DNA from: DAOMFB01 sp963801475
Lineage (GTDB): Bacteria > Acidobacteriota > Thermoanaerobaculia > UBA5066
Length of the DNA stretch: 64,000 bases
Direction of reading: 5' to 3'
NCBI GenBank assembly: GCA_963801475.1
Contig: CAWDEX010000002.1
Coordinates: 310,001-374,000, forward strand
In this document: piece after piece, positions 25,180 to 32,377 of the stretch
Numbering within the stretch: the stretch's first letter is position 1
Layout: each line of letters starts with the position of its first letter
The notes under the pieces: generated by a model
What the model was told of the DNA's origin: nothing
Database searches by the model: none
The model's input: the letters and a program-made list of their open reading frames with translations, nothing else
Translations under genes and position numbers: made by a program

Positions 25180-25983
25180 GTGAAGGAATCACGCGTCCTC
25201 CGCGCCACCCTCGAATACGACGGCACGCGCTACCGCGGCTGGCAGTCGCAGGTGAACGCGCGCACGGTCGGCGGCGTCTTCGCGAACGCCGTGCGGGACG
25301 TGCTCGGCGACACCGTCCGGATCCACGGCGCCGGACGGACGGACGCGGGAGTGCACGCCTTCGCGCAGGTCGCCTCGCTGCACCCGCCGCGCCCCGTGCC
25401 CACGGCGGAGATCCCCCGCCTCCGCCGGGACCTGAACGACCGGCTTCCCCACGACGTCCATCTCCTCGCGCTCGATGCGGCGCCGGCGACGTTCCACGCG
25501 CGGCACGACGCGCGCCTCCGGACCTACCGCTACCGCCTCTCGCGGCGGCGGACCGCCTTCGGGAAGCCGTTCGTCTTCTGGGTGAAGGACCGGCTCGACG
25601 CCGACGCGATGCGGCAGGCGGCCTCGCTTCTCCCCGGCCGCCACGACTTCGGGAGCTTCTGCGAGAACCCCGAGGGACACGATTCGACGATCGTGGAAGT
25701 CGCCTGGGCCCGCGTCGAGACCCCCGCCGCCGTGCCGGACCTGATCCTCTTCCGGATCGCCGCGTCGCACTACCTCTGGCGGATGGTCCGTCGCATCGTC
25801 GGGACGCTCGTGGAGGTCGGCACGGGGCGTCTCGCCCCGGTGCGCTTCGGGGAGCTGCTCGCCACCCGTTCCGCGGAGCCGGCCCGGTTCACCGCGCCGC
25901 CTTCCGGCCTCTTCCTCGAGACCGTCCTCTACGACGGCGATCCGCCCCCGTCCGAGATCGATCCGCTCCGGCCCGCCTTCTGA
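25180..25983 (+). CDS. truA: tRNA pseudouridine(38-40) synthase TruA
   Basis: Converts uridines 38, 39 and 40 of the anticodon stem to pseudouridine. At 267 residues it has normal length. YDGTRYRGWQSQ opens the fold, GAGRTDAGVHAFAQV contains the catalytic aspartate (Asp55), and TYRYRLS and LWRMVRRIVGTLVEVG are further family motifs. The start is the GTG at 25180, because it fits the family N-terminus (KESRVLRATLEYDG); it is preceded by GAGAAT with a 6-nt spacing and no Shine-Dalgarno, suggesting a leaderless message. Two unrelated genes follow on the same strand. Confidence 0.93.
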   Translation: MKESRVLRATLEYDGTRYRGWQSQVNARTVGGVFANAVRDVLGDTVRIHGAGRTDAGVHAFAQVASLHPPRPVPTAEIPRLRRDLNDRLPHDVHLLALDAAPATFHARHDARLRTYRYRLSRRRTAFGKPFVFWVKDRLDADAMRQAASLLPGRHDFGSFCENPEGHDSTIVEVAWARVETPAAVPDLILFRIAASHYLWRMVRRIVGTLVEVGTGRLAPVRFGELLATRSAEPARFTAPPSGLFLETVLYDGDPPPSEIDPLRPAF

Positions 25984-26027
25984 GGCGCGTGGACACGCGG
26001 TCTCCCTCGTGGTTTCATGGCGGCCTC

Positions 26028-27350
26028 ATGACGTCCTCCCGCCGGATCCTCGCCGCCGCCCTCGTCCTTCTGGCCGCCCTTCCGCTCCGGGCGGAGGAGA
26101 AAGCGCCCCCGCTCGCGGTCCCGTTCCTGACGGGTCGCCCCTTCGCCGAGGCGCTCCGGAAGGCAAGGGCCGAGAAGAAGGGGGTAATGGTCGACGTCTA
26201 CGCCGTCTGGTGCGGCCCGTGCAAGCTGATGGACCGGACGACCTTTTCGGACGCGGCGGTCGCGGCGTGGGTGAAGGCGAACGTCGTTCCCGTCAAGGTG
26301 GACGCCGAGAAGGGAGAGGGCCGGCGCCTCGCCCAGCGCTACATGGTCAACTCGTTTCCGACGGTTCTCTTCCTCGACGCCTCGGGAAACGAGATCGACC
26401 GCCTCGTCGCCGTCTATCCTCCCGACGCCTTCGTGACGACCGGCAAGTCGATCCTCGCCGGGAAGACGCCGCTCCTCGAGGGCCTCGCGGCGCTGAAGAA
26501 GAACTGGACGCCGCGCGACGCGGCTGCGATCGCGCAGGAGCTGGTGCGGCGGAACGACCTCGAGCGCCTCCGGCCGATCGTCGTCCGCCTCGTCAGCGAG
26601 GACGCCGACCTCGGAAGCCCCGAGGCGACGATCCACCTCCTGACGCTCCTCGCCGCCCTCGAGGACTTCCAGGGCCGCCTCGCGCCCGAAACGGCCGACC
26701 TCGTCGCCACCGTTCTCCCGCGCGTCGGACTCGACGTGAGAAGGGCCCCGCTCGCGATCGCCCTCGCGCACGAGCAGACCCGCCGAGGCGAGCCGGCCGC
26801 CGCCCGCGCCACCTTGAAGGGGACGCTGGACGCTCTCGGCGACAAGGGTCCGTATACCGCCGAGCTCTACGCGGCCCTCGGCGCCGCGGAGCGGAAGGCG
26901 GGGCGCAACGACGCTGCCGTCGAAGCGTTCCGCAAGGCCGTGGCCCTCGCCGAAGCGGGCCAGGCCCCCCCCGCGGCGCGCGGCGAGCGTCAGATGGACC
27001 TGGCCGACGCCCTGGCCGCCTCGGGAAAGAGCAAGGAGGCGAAGGTGGCGCTCGAGGCGGGGCTCGAGCGGTGGGGAAGCGACCCGCAGGCGTTCGTCCG
27101 CGCCTCGAAGACGGCCCTCACGCTCAAGGCGGGCCCGGAGGCCGTGGCCCACGCCCGCCGGGCCGTCGCGCTTTCGAGCGGCGAGGACGCCGCATCGCAG
27201 GCCGCGCTCGCCGCCGCGCTCGCCGCCACCGGCGACGCGGCCGGAGCGGCCACCGCCTGGAAGCGCGCCGCCGAGATCGAGCCCGACAACGCCGAGTACC
27301 GCCGGGGCGCGGCCGCCTCCGCGAAGGCGTCGGCCGCCGGCCGCTCCTGA
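26028..27350 (+). CDS. secreted thioredoxin-domain protein with TPR-like repeats
   Basis: A 440-residue protein, signal peptide at 1-20 (SSRRILAAALVLLAALPLRAE). A thioredoxin-like domain covers about 25-150: VYAVWCGPCKLMDRTTF with the redox CGPC pair, then VNSFPTVLFLDASGNE with the cis-proline. It resembles DsbD gamma or DUF255-like thiol domains. The remaining 290 residues form helical repeats of TPR type (YAALGAAERKAGRNDAAVEA). Probably a periplasmic thiol-disulfide protein with a partner-binding tail. The ATG at 26028 opens the signal peptide. Located 44 bp after truA. Confidence 0.82.
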   Translation: MTSSRRILAAALVLLAALPLRAEEKAPPLAVPFLTGRPFAEALRKARAEKKGVMVDVYAVWCGPCKLMDRTTFSDAAVAAWVKANVVPVKVDAEKGEGRRLAQRYMVNSFPTVLFLDASGNEIDRLVAVYPPDAFVTTGKSILAGKTPLLEGLAALKKNWTPRDAAAIAQELVRRNDLERLRPIVVRLVSEDADLGSPEATIHLLTLLAALEDFQGRLAPETADLVATVLPRVGLDVRRAPLAIALAHEQTRRGEPAAARATLKGTLDALGDKGPYTAELYAALGAAERKAGRNDAAVEAFRKAVALAEAGQAPPAARGERQMDLADALAASGKSKEAKVALEAGLERWGSDPQAFVRASKTALTLKAGPEAVAHARRAVALSSGEDAASQAALAAALAATGDAAGAATAWKRAAEIEPDNAEYRRGAAASAKASAAGRS

Positions 27351-27388
27351 ACCCGCTGGCGTCGCTCCTCCTCTCCTCGTCGAGCCTC

Positions 27389-28258
27389 GTGCCCGACACG
27401 CCGGCGAACCGCGCGCACCGCGCCGCGCTCGAGGCGGCGTTCGGCCCGGCGCTCCGCGAGGCCGCGGGACCGCGCGGCTTCGTCGAGACGTTCGAGCACG
27501 ACGGCGACCCCGCCGAGCCCGCCCGTCTCGTGGCGCACGCTGCCTCGCCCGGGCACCCCGGGCGCCGCGCCACCCTCCTGTTCCTCCACGGCAAGGGGGG
27601 CTTCGCCGCGGAGTGGCGGCGCGACGCCGTCCGCGCCCTCCGCCTCGGCTACAACGTCCTCGTCCCCCAGCTGCGGGGACACGCGCCCTCGGGAGGCGCC
27701 CGGATCACCTACGGGTTCCGCGAGCGGGGCGACGTCATGCTCCTCGTCGCCGAGGCCGTCCGGCGCTACGACGTCGCCCCGGGCCGGTTCGCCCTGGACG
27801 GCGCGTCGTACGGGGCGCTCGTGGCGCTCCTCGTCGCCGCGGACACCCACCCCGTTCGCGCCCTGTGGCTCCGGTCGCCGTTCGCCGACCTCCCGTCGAT
27901 GGCGGAGCAGTACGTCGCCCGCGCCACGGGCCTTCCCCGCGGCCTCGTCTCGCTTCCGACGCGTCTCTACGTGGCGCTGGCGGAGCGGAGCGCCGGCCTT
28001 CCGCTCGCGGACCTCGACCCGCTCCGCGCGGCCCGGCGGGTCTCGTGCCCCGCCGTCGTCGTCCACGGCGAGGCCGACGAGCTCGTCCCCGTCCGGTTCG
28101 CGCCGCCGGTTCACGACGCCCTGGGGGGACGGAAGGAACTCTGGATCGTTCGCCGTGCGGGCCACGAGCACCACGCCGACGAGCCGTCGGGGCTCTACGC
28201 GGCCGCCTATGCGCGGCGCTGGACCGCCTTCATGGGTTCGTTCCTTCCGCCGGTCTGA
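27389..28258 (+). CDS. alpha/beta-hydrolase, S9-like/BAAT-type
   Basis: A 289-residue hydrolase. LLFLHGKGGFAAEW supplies the oxyanion region, LDGASYGALVALL the nucleophile (serine near residue 140), HGEADELVPVRFAPP the acidic residue and RAGHEHHADEP the histidine. Substrate unknown; the layout resembles prolyl-oligopeptidase-like esterases. The GTG at 27389, 38 bp after the previous stop, is the best in-frame start, though an upstream non-ATG start cannot be excluded. Its 3' end overlaps the convergent DUF4149 gene by 29 bp. Confidence 0.7.
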   Translation: MPDTPANRAHRAALEAAFGPALREAAGPRGFVETFEHDGDPAEPARLVAHAASPGHPGRRATLLFLHGKGGFAAEWRRDAVRALRLGYNVLVPQLRGHAPSGGARITYGFRERGDVMLLVAEAVRRYDVAPGRFALDGASYGALVALLVAADTHPVRALWLRSPFADLPSMAEQYVARATGLPRGLVSLPTRLYVALAERSAGLPLADLDPLRAARRVSCPAVVVHGEADELVPVRFAPPVHDALGGRKELWIVRRAGHEHHADEPSGLYAAAYARRWTAFMGSFLPPV

Positions 28259-28763
28259 CGGCCCCGGACCCCGCCACCTGCCGGAATCCGAGAAAGAACG
28301 CCGCGGCGGCCGCGGCGAGGCGGAGAACGAGCGTGAGCGACGAGAGGGCGTGCAGCCGGGACCAGCTCCGCCGCAGCGGGTCCGAGAGCGGCAGGGAGTC
28401 GAACAGGGAGCCCGCCTTCGCGCGGAGGGCGACCATCTCCGGCGTGATCAGGTAGAGGGAGACGAAGGCCGCCACGGCCGCCAGGACCAGGAGCCGGATC
28501 GAGAGGCCGCGTGCCGCGCGGCTCCAGGGACGACGCCGGTCGAGAACCGCCACCAGGACGAGGAGAAGCGCGGCGAGGGCGATCGACGCGACGTCGAGCA
28601 CGTCGAGGAGCGCCCGGTTCACGACGCCGCCGTCGGCCCGGGTGGGCGCCGTCCGAAGGACGATGCCGGCCGCACCCGCGAAGAAGGCGAGCGCCCCGGC
28701 CCAGAGCGCCGCGAGGAAGAGGTAGAGGCCGGGAAGGAGCCCCGGCCGCCCGGCGTCCGTCAC
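28230..28763 (-). CDS. DUF4149-type integral membrane protein
   Basis: A 177-residue protein with four hydrophobic segments (LYLFLAALWAGALAFFAGAA, IALAALLLVLVAVL, LLVLAAVAAFVSLYL, LTLVLRLAAAAAAFFLGF). The loop LITPEMVALRAKAGS and SWSRLHALSSL match the pattern of DUF4149/TMEM205-like proteins of unknown function. The GTG at 28763 overlaps the stop of mqnD as GTGA, so it is translationally coupled to it; a role near quinone metabolism is a guess from this coupling only. Confidence 0.7.
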   Translation of the reverse strand: MTDAGRPGLLPGLYLFLAALWAGALAFFAGAAGIVLRTAPTRADGGVVNRALLDVLDVASIALAALLLVLVAVLDRRRPWSRAARGLSIRLLVLAAVAAFVSLYLITPEMVALRAKAGSLFDSLPLSDPLRRSWSRLHALSSLTLVLRLAAAAAAFFLGFRQVAGSGAVRPAEGTNP

Positions 28764-29614
28764 GTCTCCGGCACCCACTCCGGCGCCACGCGCGAGGGGA
28801 GGATCCCCGCCTCGTGCCCGCGCTCGAGAAGGAGCCGGACCGCCTCCCGTCCGGACGCGCCGTAAGCGAGCGTCCATTCGTTGACGTACATCCCGACGAA
28901 CCGGTCCGCCTTCTCGCGCGGGAGGCCACGGGCGAAGCGCATCGCGTCCGTCAGGGCCTCCTCCCGATGGGCGAGCGCATACGCGATGGAGCGTCCGAGG
29001 CCGCGCGAGATCTTCCCGATCGTCTCCTCCCCGAGATCCTTCCGGACGGCGTTCCCGCCGAGCGGCAGCGGGAGCCCCGTCTCCTCCTTCCAGACGACGC
29101 CGAGGTCCGCGACGAGATGAAAGCCCTCGTCCTTCCAGGTGAGCTGGCCCTCGTGGATGACGACGCCCGCGTCGACCTCACCCCCCGCCACCGCCTCGCC
29201 GACGCGGTCGAACGGGATCACGACCGTCCCGGCGGCGGGAGCGTAGAGACGCAGCGCCAGCGCCGCGGACGTCAGCGCTCCGGGGATGGCGACCCGGCGC
29301 CCGGCCAGCGCCGTGAGCGTCCGCGGCGCGTCCGGGCCCCGTCGTGCGACGACGCAGGGCCCGTACCCGTCGCCGAACGAGGCGCCGTGCGGCAGGAGGA
29401 CGTAGCGATCGGCGAGGTACGCGTAGGCATGGAACGAGACGGCCGTAATCGCCAGCTCTCCGCGAAGCGCGCGGCGGTTCAGCGTCTCGATGTCGGCCAG
29501 CTCGTGTCGGTAGCTGAGACCCTCCGTGTCCACCGCGCCGGCGCGAAGTCCGTAGAACATGAAGGCGTCGTCCGAGTCGGGCGAGTGCGCGAGAACGATC
29601 GGCGATTCGATCAT
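28760..29614 (-). CDS. mqnD: 1,4-dihydroxy-6-naphthoate synthase (MqnD)-like
   Basis: A 284-residue enzyme of the futalosine route to menaquinone, cleaving cyclic dehypoxanthine futalosine. LAHSPDSDDAFMFYGL is the N-terminal substrate loop (usually SPCPNDTFMF). VIHEGQLTWKDEGFHLVADLG contains the catalytic histidine of MqnD enzymes, followed by VVWKEETGLPLPLGGNAVRKDL, a strong family match. No signal peptide, so not a transporter binding protein. The ATG at 29614 has GGAGAG upstream and a TACCAT -10 at 29636-29641. Other mqn genes are not in the window. Confidence 0.8.
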   Translation of the reverse strand: MIESPIVLAHSPDSDDAFMFYGLRAGAVDTEGLSYRHELADIETLNRRALRGELAITAVSFHAYAYLADRYVLLPHGASFGDGYGPCVVARRGPDAPRTLTALAGRRVAIPGALTSAALALRLYAPAAGTVVIPFDRVGEAVAGGEVDAGVVIHEGQLTWKDEGFHLVADLGVVWKEETGLPLPLGGNAVRKDLGEETIGKISRGLGRSIAYALAHREEALTDAMRFARGLPREKADRFVGMYVNEWTLAYGASGREAVRLLLERGHEAGILPSRVAPEWVPET

Positions 29615-29941
29615 GACGTCCGTCTCTCCGCTGCGATGGTACCCGGAGGCGCCGCGCGAGGGTGAGCGCGACGCGGCGCCGCTCGTCAAGAAGAAAATGC
29701 TTGCGCCGATGAAGATGTTGCTTCTAGAATTCCCGTAGAAGAAAAAAACGCGACGTCGCGAGTTGCTTCACGACGCCGCGTTCGGATGACCCGGACTCTT
29801 TGACATCGGTCGACTCGGTTCGAGACGCAGGCAGTCGACAGATCCCGGAGTCGCGAGCCCCCGTTCTTCGAGGGACGGGCAAGCTAGCACGCGGTTTCCG
29901 GCTCTGTCAATCCAATCTGCCAAGAGGAGGTGACAGAGCAA
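29615..29941 (+). other. long intergenic region with structured leader
   Basis: No protein gene of normal size. A plausible plus-strand promoter is TTGCGC (29701-29706), 18 bp, TAGAAT (29725-29730). Downstream are hairpins: CTTCTA/TAGAAG (29721-29741), the 12-bp palindrome CGCGACGTCGCG (29749-29760), and a CCCGT/ACGGG stem near 29860-29880. A consensus-like TTGACA stands at 29800-29805 without a good -10. The stretch probably is the about 200-nt 5' leader of the microprotein gene at 29942, or holds a small RNA. Confidence 0.4.
29901..29939 (+). promoter_or_regulatory. stem-loop presenting Shine-Dalgarno in its loop
   Basis: Perfect 9-bp arms GCTCTGTCA (29901-29909) and TGACAGAGC (29931-29939). 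The 21-nt loop ends with AGGAGG (29925-29930), and the ATG of the microprotein starts 2 nt after the stem (29942). Folding would pull the Shine-Dalgarno and start codon together; refolding could hide them. Confidence 0.6.
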
Positions 29942-30007
29942 ATGGCGACCAAGAAGAAGGCCACGAAGAAGGCCACCAAGAAGGGCACGAAGAAGGGCAA
30001 GAAGTAA
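29942..30007 (+). CDS. 21-residue lysine-rich histone-tail-like microprotein
   Basis: ATG at 29942, TAA at 30005-30007. After MATKKK the product is repeats of (A/G)TKK ending GKK: 11 of 21 residues are lysine and the rest only Ala, Thr and Gly. It resembles the C-terminal tail of histone H1 and of bacterial H1-like (AlgP/HctB-like) proteins, which bind DNA or RNA. Support for expression: the AGGAGG Shine-Dalgarno, the stem-loop just upstream, and a strong intrinsic terminator 37 bp after the stop. That makes a complete small transcription unit. No homology can be tested here; the alternative is a leader peptide or a remnant of a longer gene. Confidence 0.6.
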   Translation: MATKKKATKKATKKGTKKGKK

Positions 30008-30043
30008 GCCTAAACCATTTCATTCAAGGTATTTCCGGGAAAC

Positions 30044-30072
30044 GGGGGCTGGATCAGCCCCCTTATTTTTTT
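30044..30072 (+). terminator. intrinsic terminator after microprotein gene
   Basis: Arms GGGGGCT (30044-30050) and AGCCCCC (30056-30062) with loop GGATC, followed by TTATTTTTTT (30063-30072): a textbook rho-independent terminator. Confidence 0.85.
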
Positions 30073-30146
30073 GCCTGGTTTTCGCCCTCTCCGGCGCGCC
30101 TCCGGACACCCGTGTTTTCCACAGCCTTGGGACGGTTTATGCACGC

Positions 30147-30170
30147 AAGTATATAATTTTTTATATACTT
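30147..30170 (+). promoter_or_regulatory. palindromic operator/promoter of padR-like gene
   Basis: Perfect inverted repeat AAGTATATAA / TTATATACTT with a TTTT centre, the kind of AT-rich palindrome bound by PadR dimers. TATAAT (30152-30157) and TATACT (30164-30169) both lie within it; the second ends 6 nt before GTG 30176. A regulator bound here would block its own promoter. Confidence 0.65.
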
Positions 30171-30175
30171 TGGCC

Positions 30176-30676
30176 GTGTCGCTTCCGCATCTCCTTCTCG
30201 GCCTCCTGTCGCGCGCGCCGGCTTCCGGCTGGGACCTGAAGACGCGGCTCTCGTCCGATCCCACCCTCGGTTGGGACGCCGAGCTCGCGCAGATCTACCC
30301 GGCTCTCGCCCGCCTCCGCCGGGGCGGCTTCGTGACGATGCGGCGCCGCCGCTCGCCCAAGGGCCCCCCCCGTCGGGAGTACCGGATCACCGCTGCGGGG
30401 CTGCGGGAGCTCCGGACGTGGCTCGCCGAGCCGCCGTCGCTTCCGCGCGAGAAGGACGCCTCCCTCGCGCGTCTCGCCTTTCTCGAGCGCCGTCCGCCCG
30501 AAGAGCGCCGCGCCTTCCTCCTGGCGTTCCGGGACCTCGTCGGCGAGGCGCTCCGGCATGCCGGACCCGGTACGAGCGCCGCGCGCCGCCGCCGGCGCGC
30601 TCTCCTCGAGACCGAGCTCGCGTGGGCGGACGCCGAGGCCGCGATGATAATGTCCCGACTCTCGACCGGGACATGA
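30176..30676 (+). CDS. PadR family transcriptional regulator
   Basis: A 166-residue winged-helix regulator. LPHLLLGLLSRAPASGWDLKTRLSS is the N-terminal PadR helix pair; AELAQIYPALARLRRGGFVTMRR and REYRITAAGLRELRTWLAEPP form the recognition helix and wing. The C-terminal dimerisation helix is short with many arginines. The GTG at 30176 was chosen because it follows the palindromic promoter directly; longer readings would run through the operator. It overlaps the next gene as ATGA, so it probably controls that gene and itself in answer to an unknown ligand. Confidence 0.85.
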   Translation: MSLPHLLLGLLSRAPASGWDLKTRLSSDPTLGWDAELAQIYPALARLRRGGFVTMRRRRSPKGPPRREYRITAAGLRELRTWLAEPPSLPREKDASLARLAFLERRPPEERRAFLLAFRDLVGEALRHAGPGTSAARRRRRALLETELAWADAEAAMIMSRLSTGT

Positions 30677-32373
30677 CGAAGAAGAACACGACGAGGACGG
30701 CCGCCGCCGCGCTTCGCGAGCTCGAGAAGATCCGCCTCGAGTACGGGCCCGGCACCGCCCGGAGGAAGCGGGCGCTCCTCCCGCCGCTCGCCCGGGGTCG
30801 GCTCGTGTCGGGGGCGGAGGTCGAACGCCTCCACGAGACCCTCTGCTTCCTCGAGGCCTACCCCGACAACGCCCCTCTGCTGTCCGACGTCCGCCGGCTC
30901 CTTTCGCGCTTCTCCAGGCGCGCCGACCTTCGGAGCTTCCGCGGGAAGCTCGCCGACACCGGCATCGCCGGGACCGACACGTTCTACCCTTTCTACTACC
31001 CGACGGCCCTCTGGCTCGCGCGGCACTGGGGCGACCGCCTGCACGTCGAATGGGACGACTTCGAGAAGGCGAAGGCTCTCGAGGATCTCCTGCCCCTCCT
31101 CGCCCTCTACGCGGAGTCGCCCGGCCTCGACGAGGTCGACCTCGGTCCGAAGGGCTGGGTCCGAAGGCTTCGCGGTCCGCGGGAGAACGACGCTCTCTTC
31201 CTTCTCCGCCGTTTCGCGGCCCTCCCGCTCGACGATTTCTGGAAGGAGCACCTCTACGAGTCGTTCGCCCCGCCGCTCCGCCTCGCACCGGGACCGCAGA
31301 CGCCGGCGCGGACGCGGGCGCGGCTCCCGGGCTTTCCCGTGGTCTTCCAGAAGGCGCCGCTCACCCGGAGCCGCCCCGACGTCCGCCGGGAGGCGGCCCG
31401 CCCGCCCCTTTCGATCCATGCGGTCTCGCCCGCGACCGCGCGGCGCCTCGCCGACGCCGCCCGCGTTTCCATGGTCACCCGCCAGCGGGACCTGAACGTC
31501 TTCGAGTACCCGAGCCTCCGGGACGTCCGCGTGGCCGACTGCGGCGGCGGCCTGCAGTTCGTTCTCTACGGGGTCGTCCCCGAGCGACGGCTCCTCCTGG
31601 AGAGCGTCTACGCCTTCCTGACGGTCAGGAACGGCGTCCCGGTCGGCTACGTCCTCGTCAGCGCCCTGTTCGGGTCGTCGGAGATCGCCTTCAACATCTT
31701 CGAGTCGTTCCGGGGCGCGGAGGCCGGATTCATCTACGGCCGCGTCCTCGGCGTGACGCGCGCCCTCTTCGGCTCCGACAGCTTCACGATCTTCCCGTAC
31801 CAGCTGGGGGACGACAACGAGGAAGGGATCGCGTCCGGCGCCTGGTGGTTCTACCGGAAGATGGGCTTCTTCCCGAAGGCGAAGGAGGCAATCGAGCTGA
31901 TGCGCCGCGAGGAAGGGCGCCTGAAGCGCGAGCCGGACCGCCGCTCGACGCCGGCGACGCTCCGGCAGCTCGCCCGGCACAATCTCTACTTTCATCTCGG
32001 GAGGGAGCGGGACGACGTCATCGGCGTCGTCGAGCTGCCGCACGTCGGCCTGAAGGTGACCGACGCCCTCGCGAAGCGCTTCGGCGCGGACCGGGAGCGC
32101 GCGGCCCGGGAAACGCTCCGCGAGGCGCAGGGGCTCCTTCGCGTCCCCTCCCTCGGCAGCTTTTCTCCAAGCGAGCGGCTCGCCTTCGCCCGCTGGGCCC
32201 CCCTCGTGACGATCCTTCCGGGCCTGACGCGCTGGAGCCACGCCGCCCGCCGCGCCCTCGTCGACGTCATCCGGGCCAAGGGAGGAACGCGGGAGTCGGA
32301 TTTCGTCCGCCTTTTCGACGCCCACCGCCCCCTCCGCCGGGCGATCCGCGTGCTGGCCCGGGACGAGAGTTGA
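30673..32373 (+). CDS. large conserved hypothetical protein, PadR-coupled
   Basis: A 566-residue soluble protein with no signal peptide or membrane span. N-terminal third helical (SGAEVERLHETLCFLEAYPDN, TDTFYPFYYPTALWLARHWGD). The middle contains a region with a GNAT-like look: VRNGVPVGYVLVSALFGSS, then FESFRGAEAGFIYGRVLG and ASGAWWFYRKMGFFPKAKEA, close to the closing motif of acetyltransferases. The C-terminal 150 residues are helical. The function is unknown; I infer only that it could be an acyl- or aminoacyl-transferase. It is cotranscribed with the PadR gene (ATGA overlap) and converges on the helicase gene with a 4-bp gap. Confidence 0.65.
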   Translation: MTKKNTTRTAAAALRELEKIRLEYGPGTARRKRALLPPLARGRLVSGAEVERLHETLCFLEAYPDNAPLLSDVRRLLSRFSRRADLRSFRGKLADTGIAGTDTFYPFYYPTALWLARHWGDRLHVEWDDFEKAKALEDLLPLLALYAESPGLDEVDLGPKGWVRRLRGPRENDALFLLRRFAALPLDDFWKEHLYESFAPPLRLAPGPQTPARTRARLPGFPVVFQKAPLTRSRPDVRREAARPPLSIHAVSPATARRLADAARVSMVTRQRDLNVFEYPSLRDVRVADCGGGLQFVLYGVVPERRLLLESVYAFLTVRNGVPVGYVLVSALFGSSEIAFNIFESFRGAEAGFIYGRVLGVTRALFGSDSFTIFPYQLGDDNEEGIASGAWWFYRKMGFFPKAKEAIELMRREEGRLKREPDRRSTPATLRQLARHNLYFHLGRERDDVIGVVELPHVGLKVTDALAKRFGADRERAARETLREAQGLLRVPSLGSFSPSERLAFARWAPLVTILPGLTRWSHAARRALVDVIRAKGGTRESDFVRLFDAHRPLRRAIRVLARDES

Positions 32374-32377
32374 GAGG

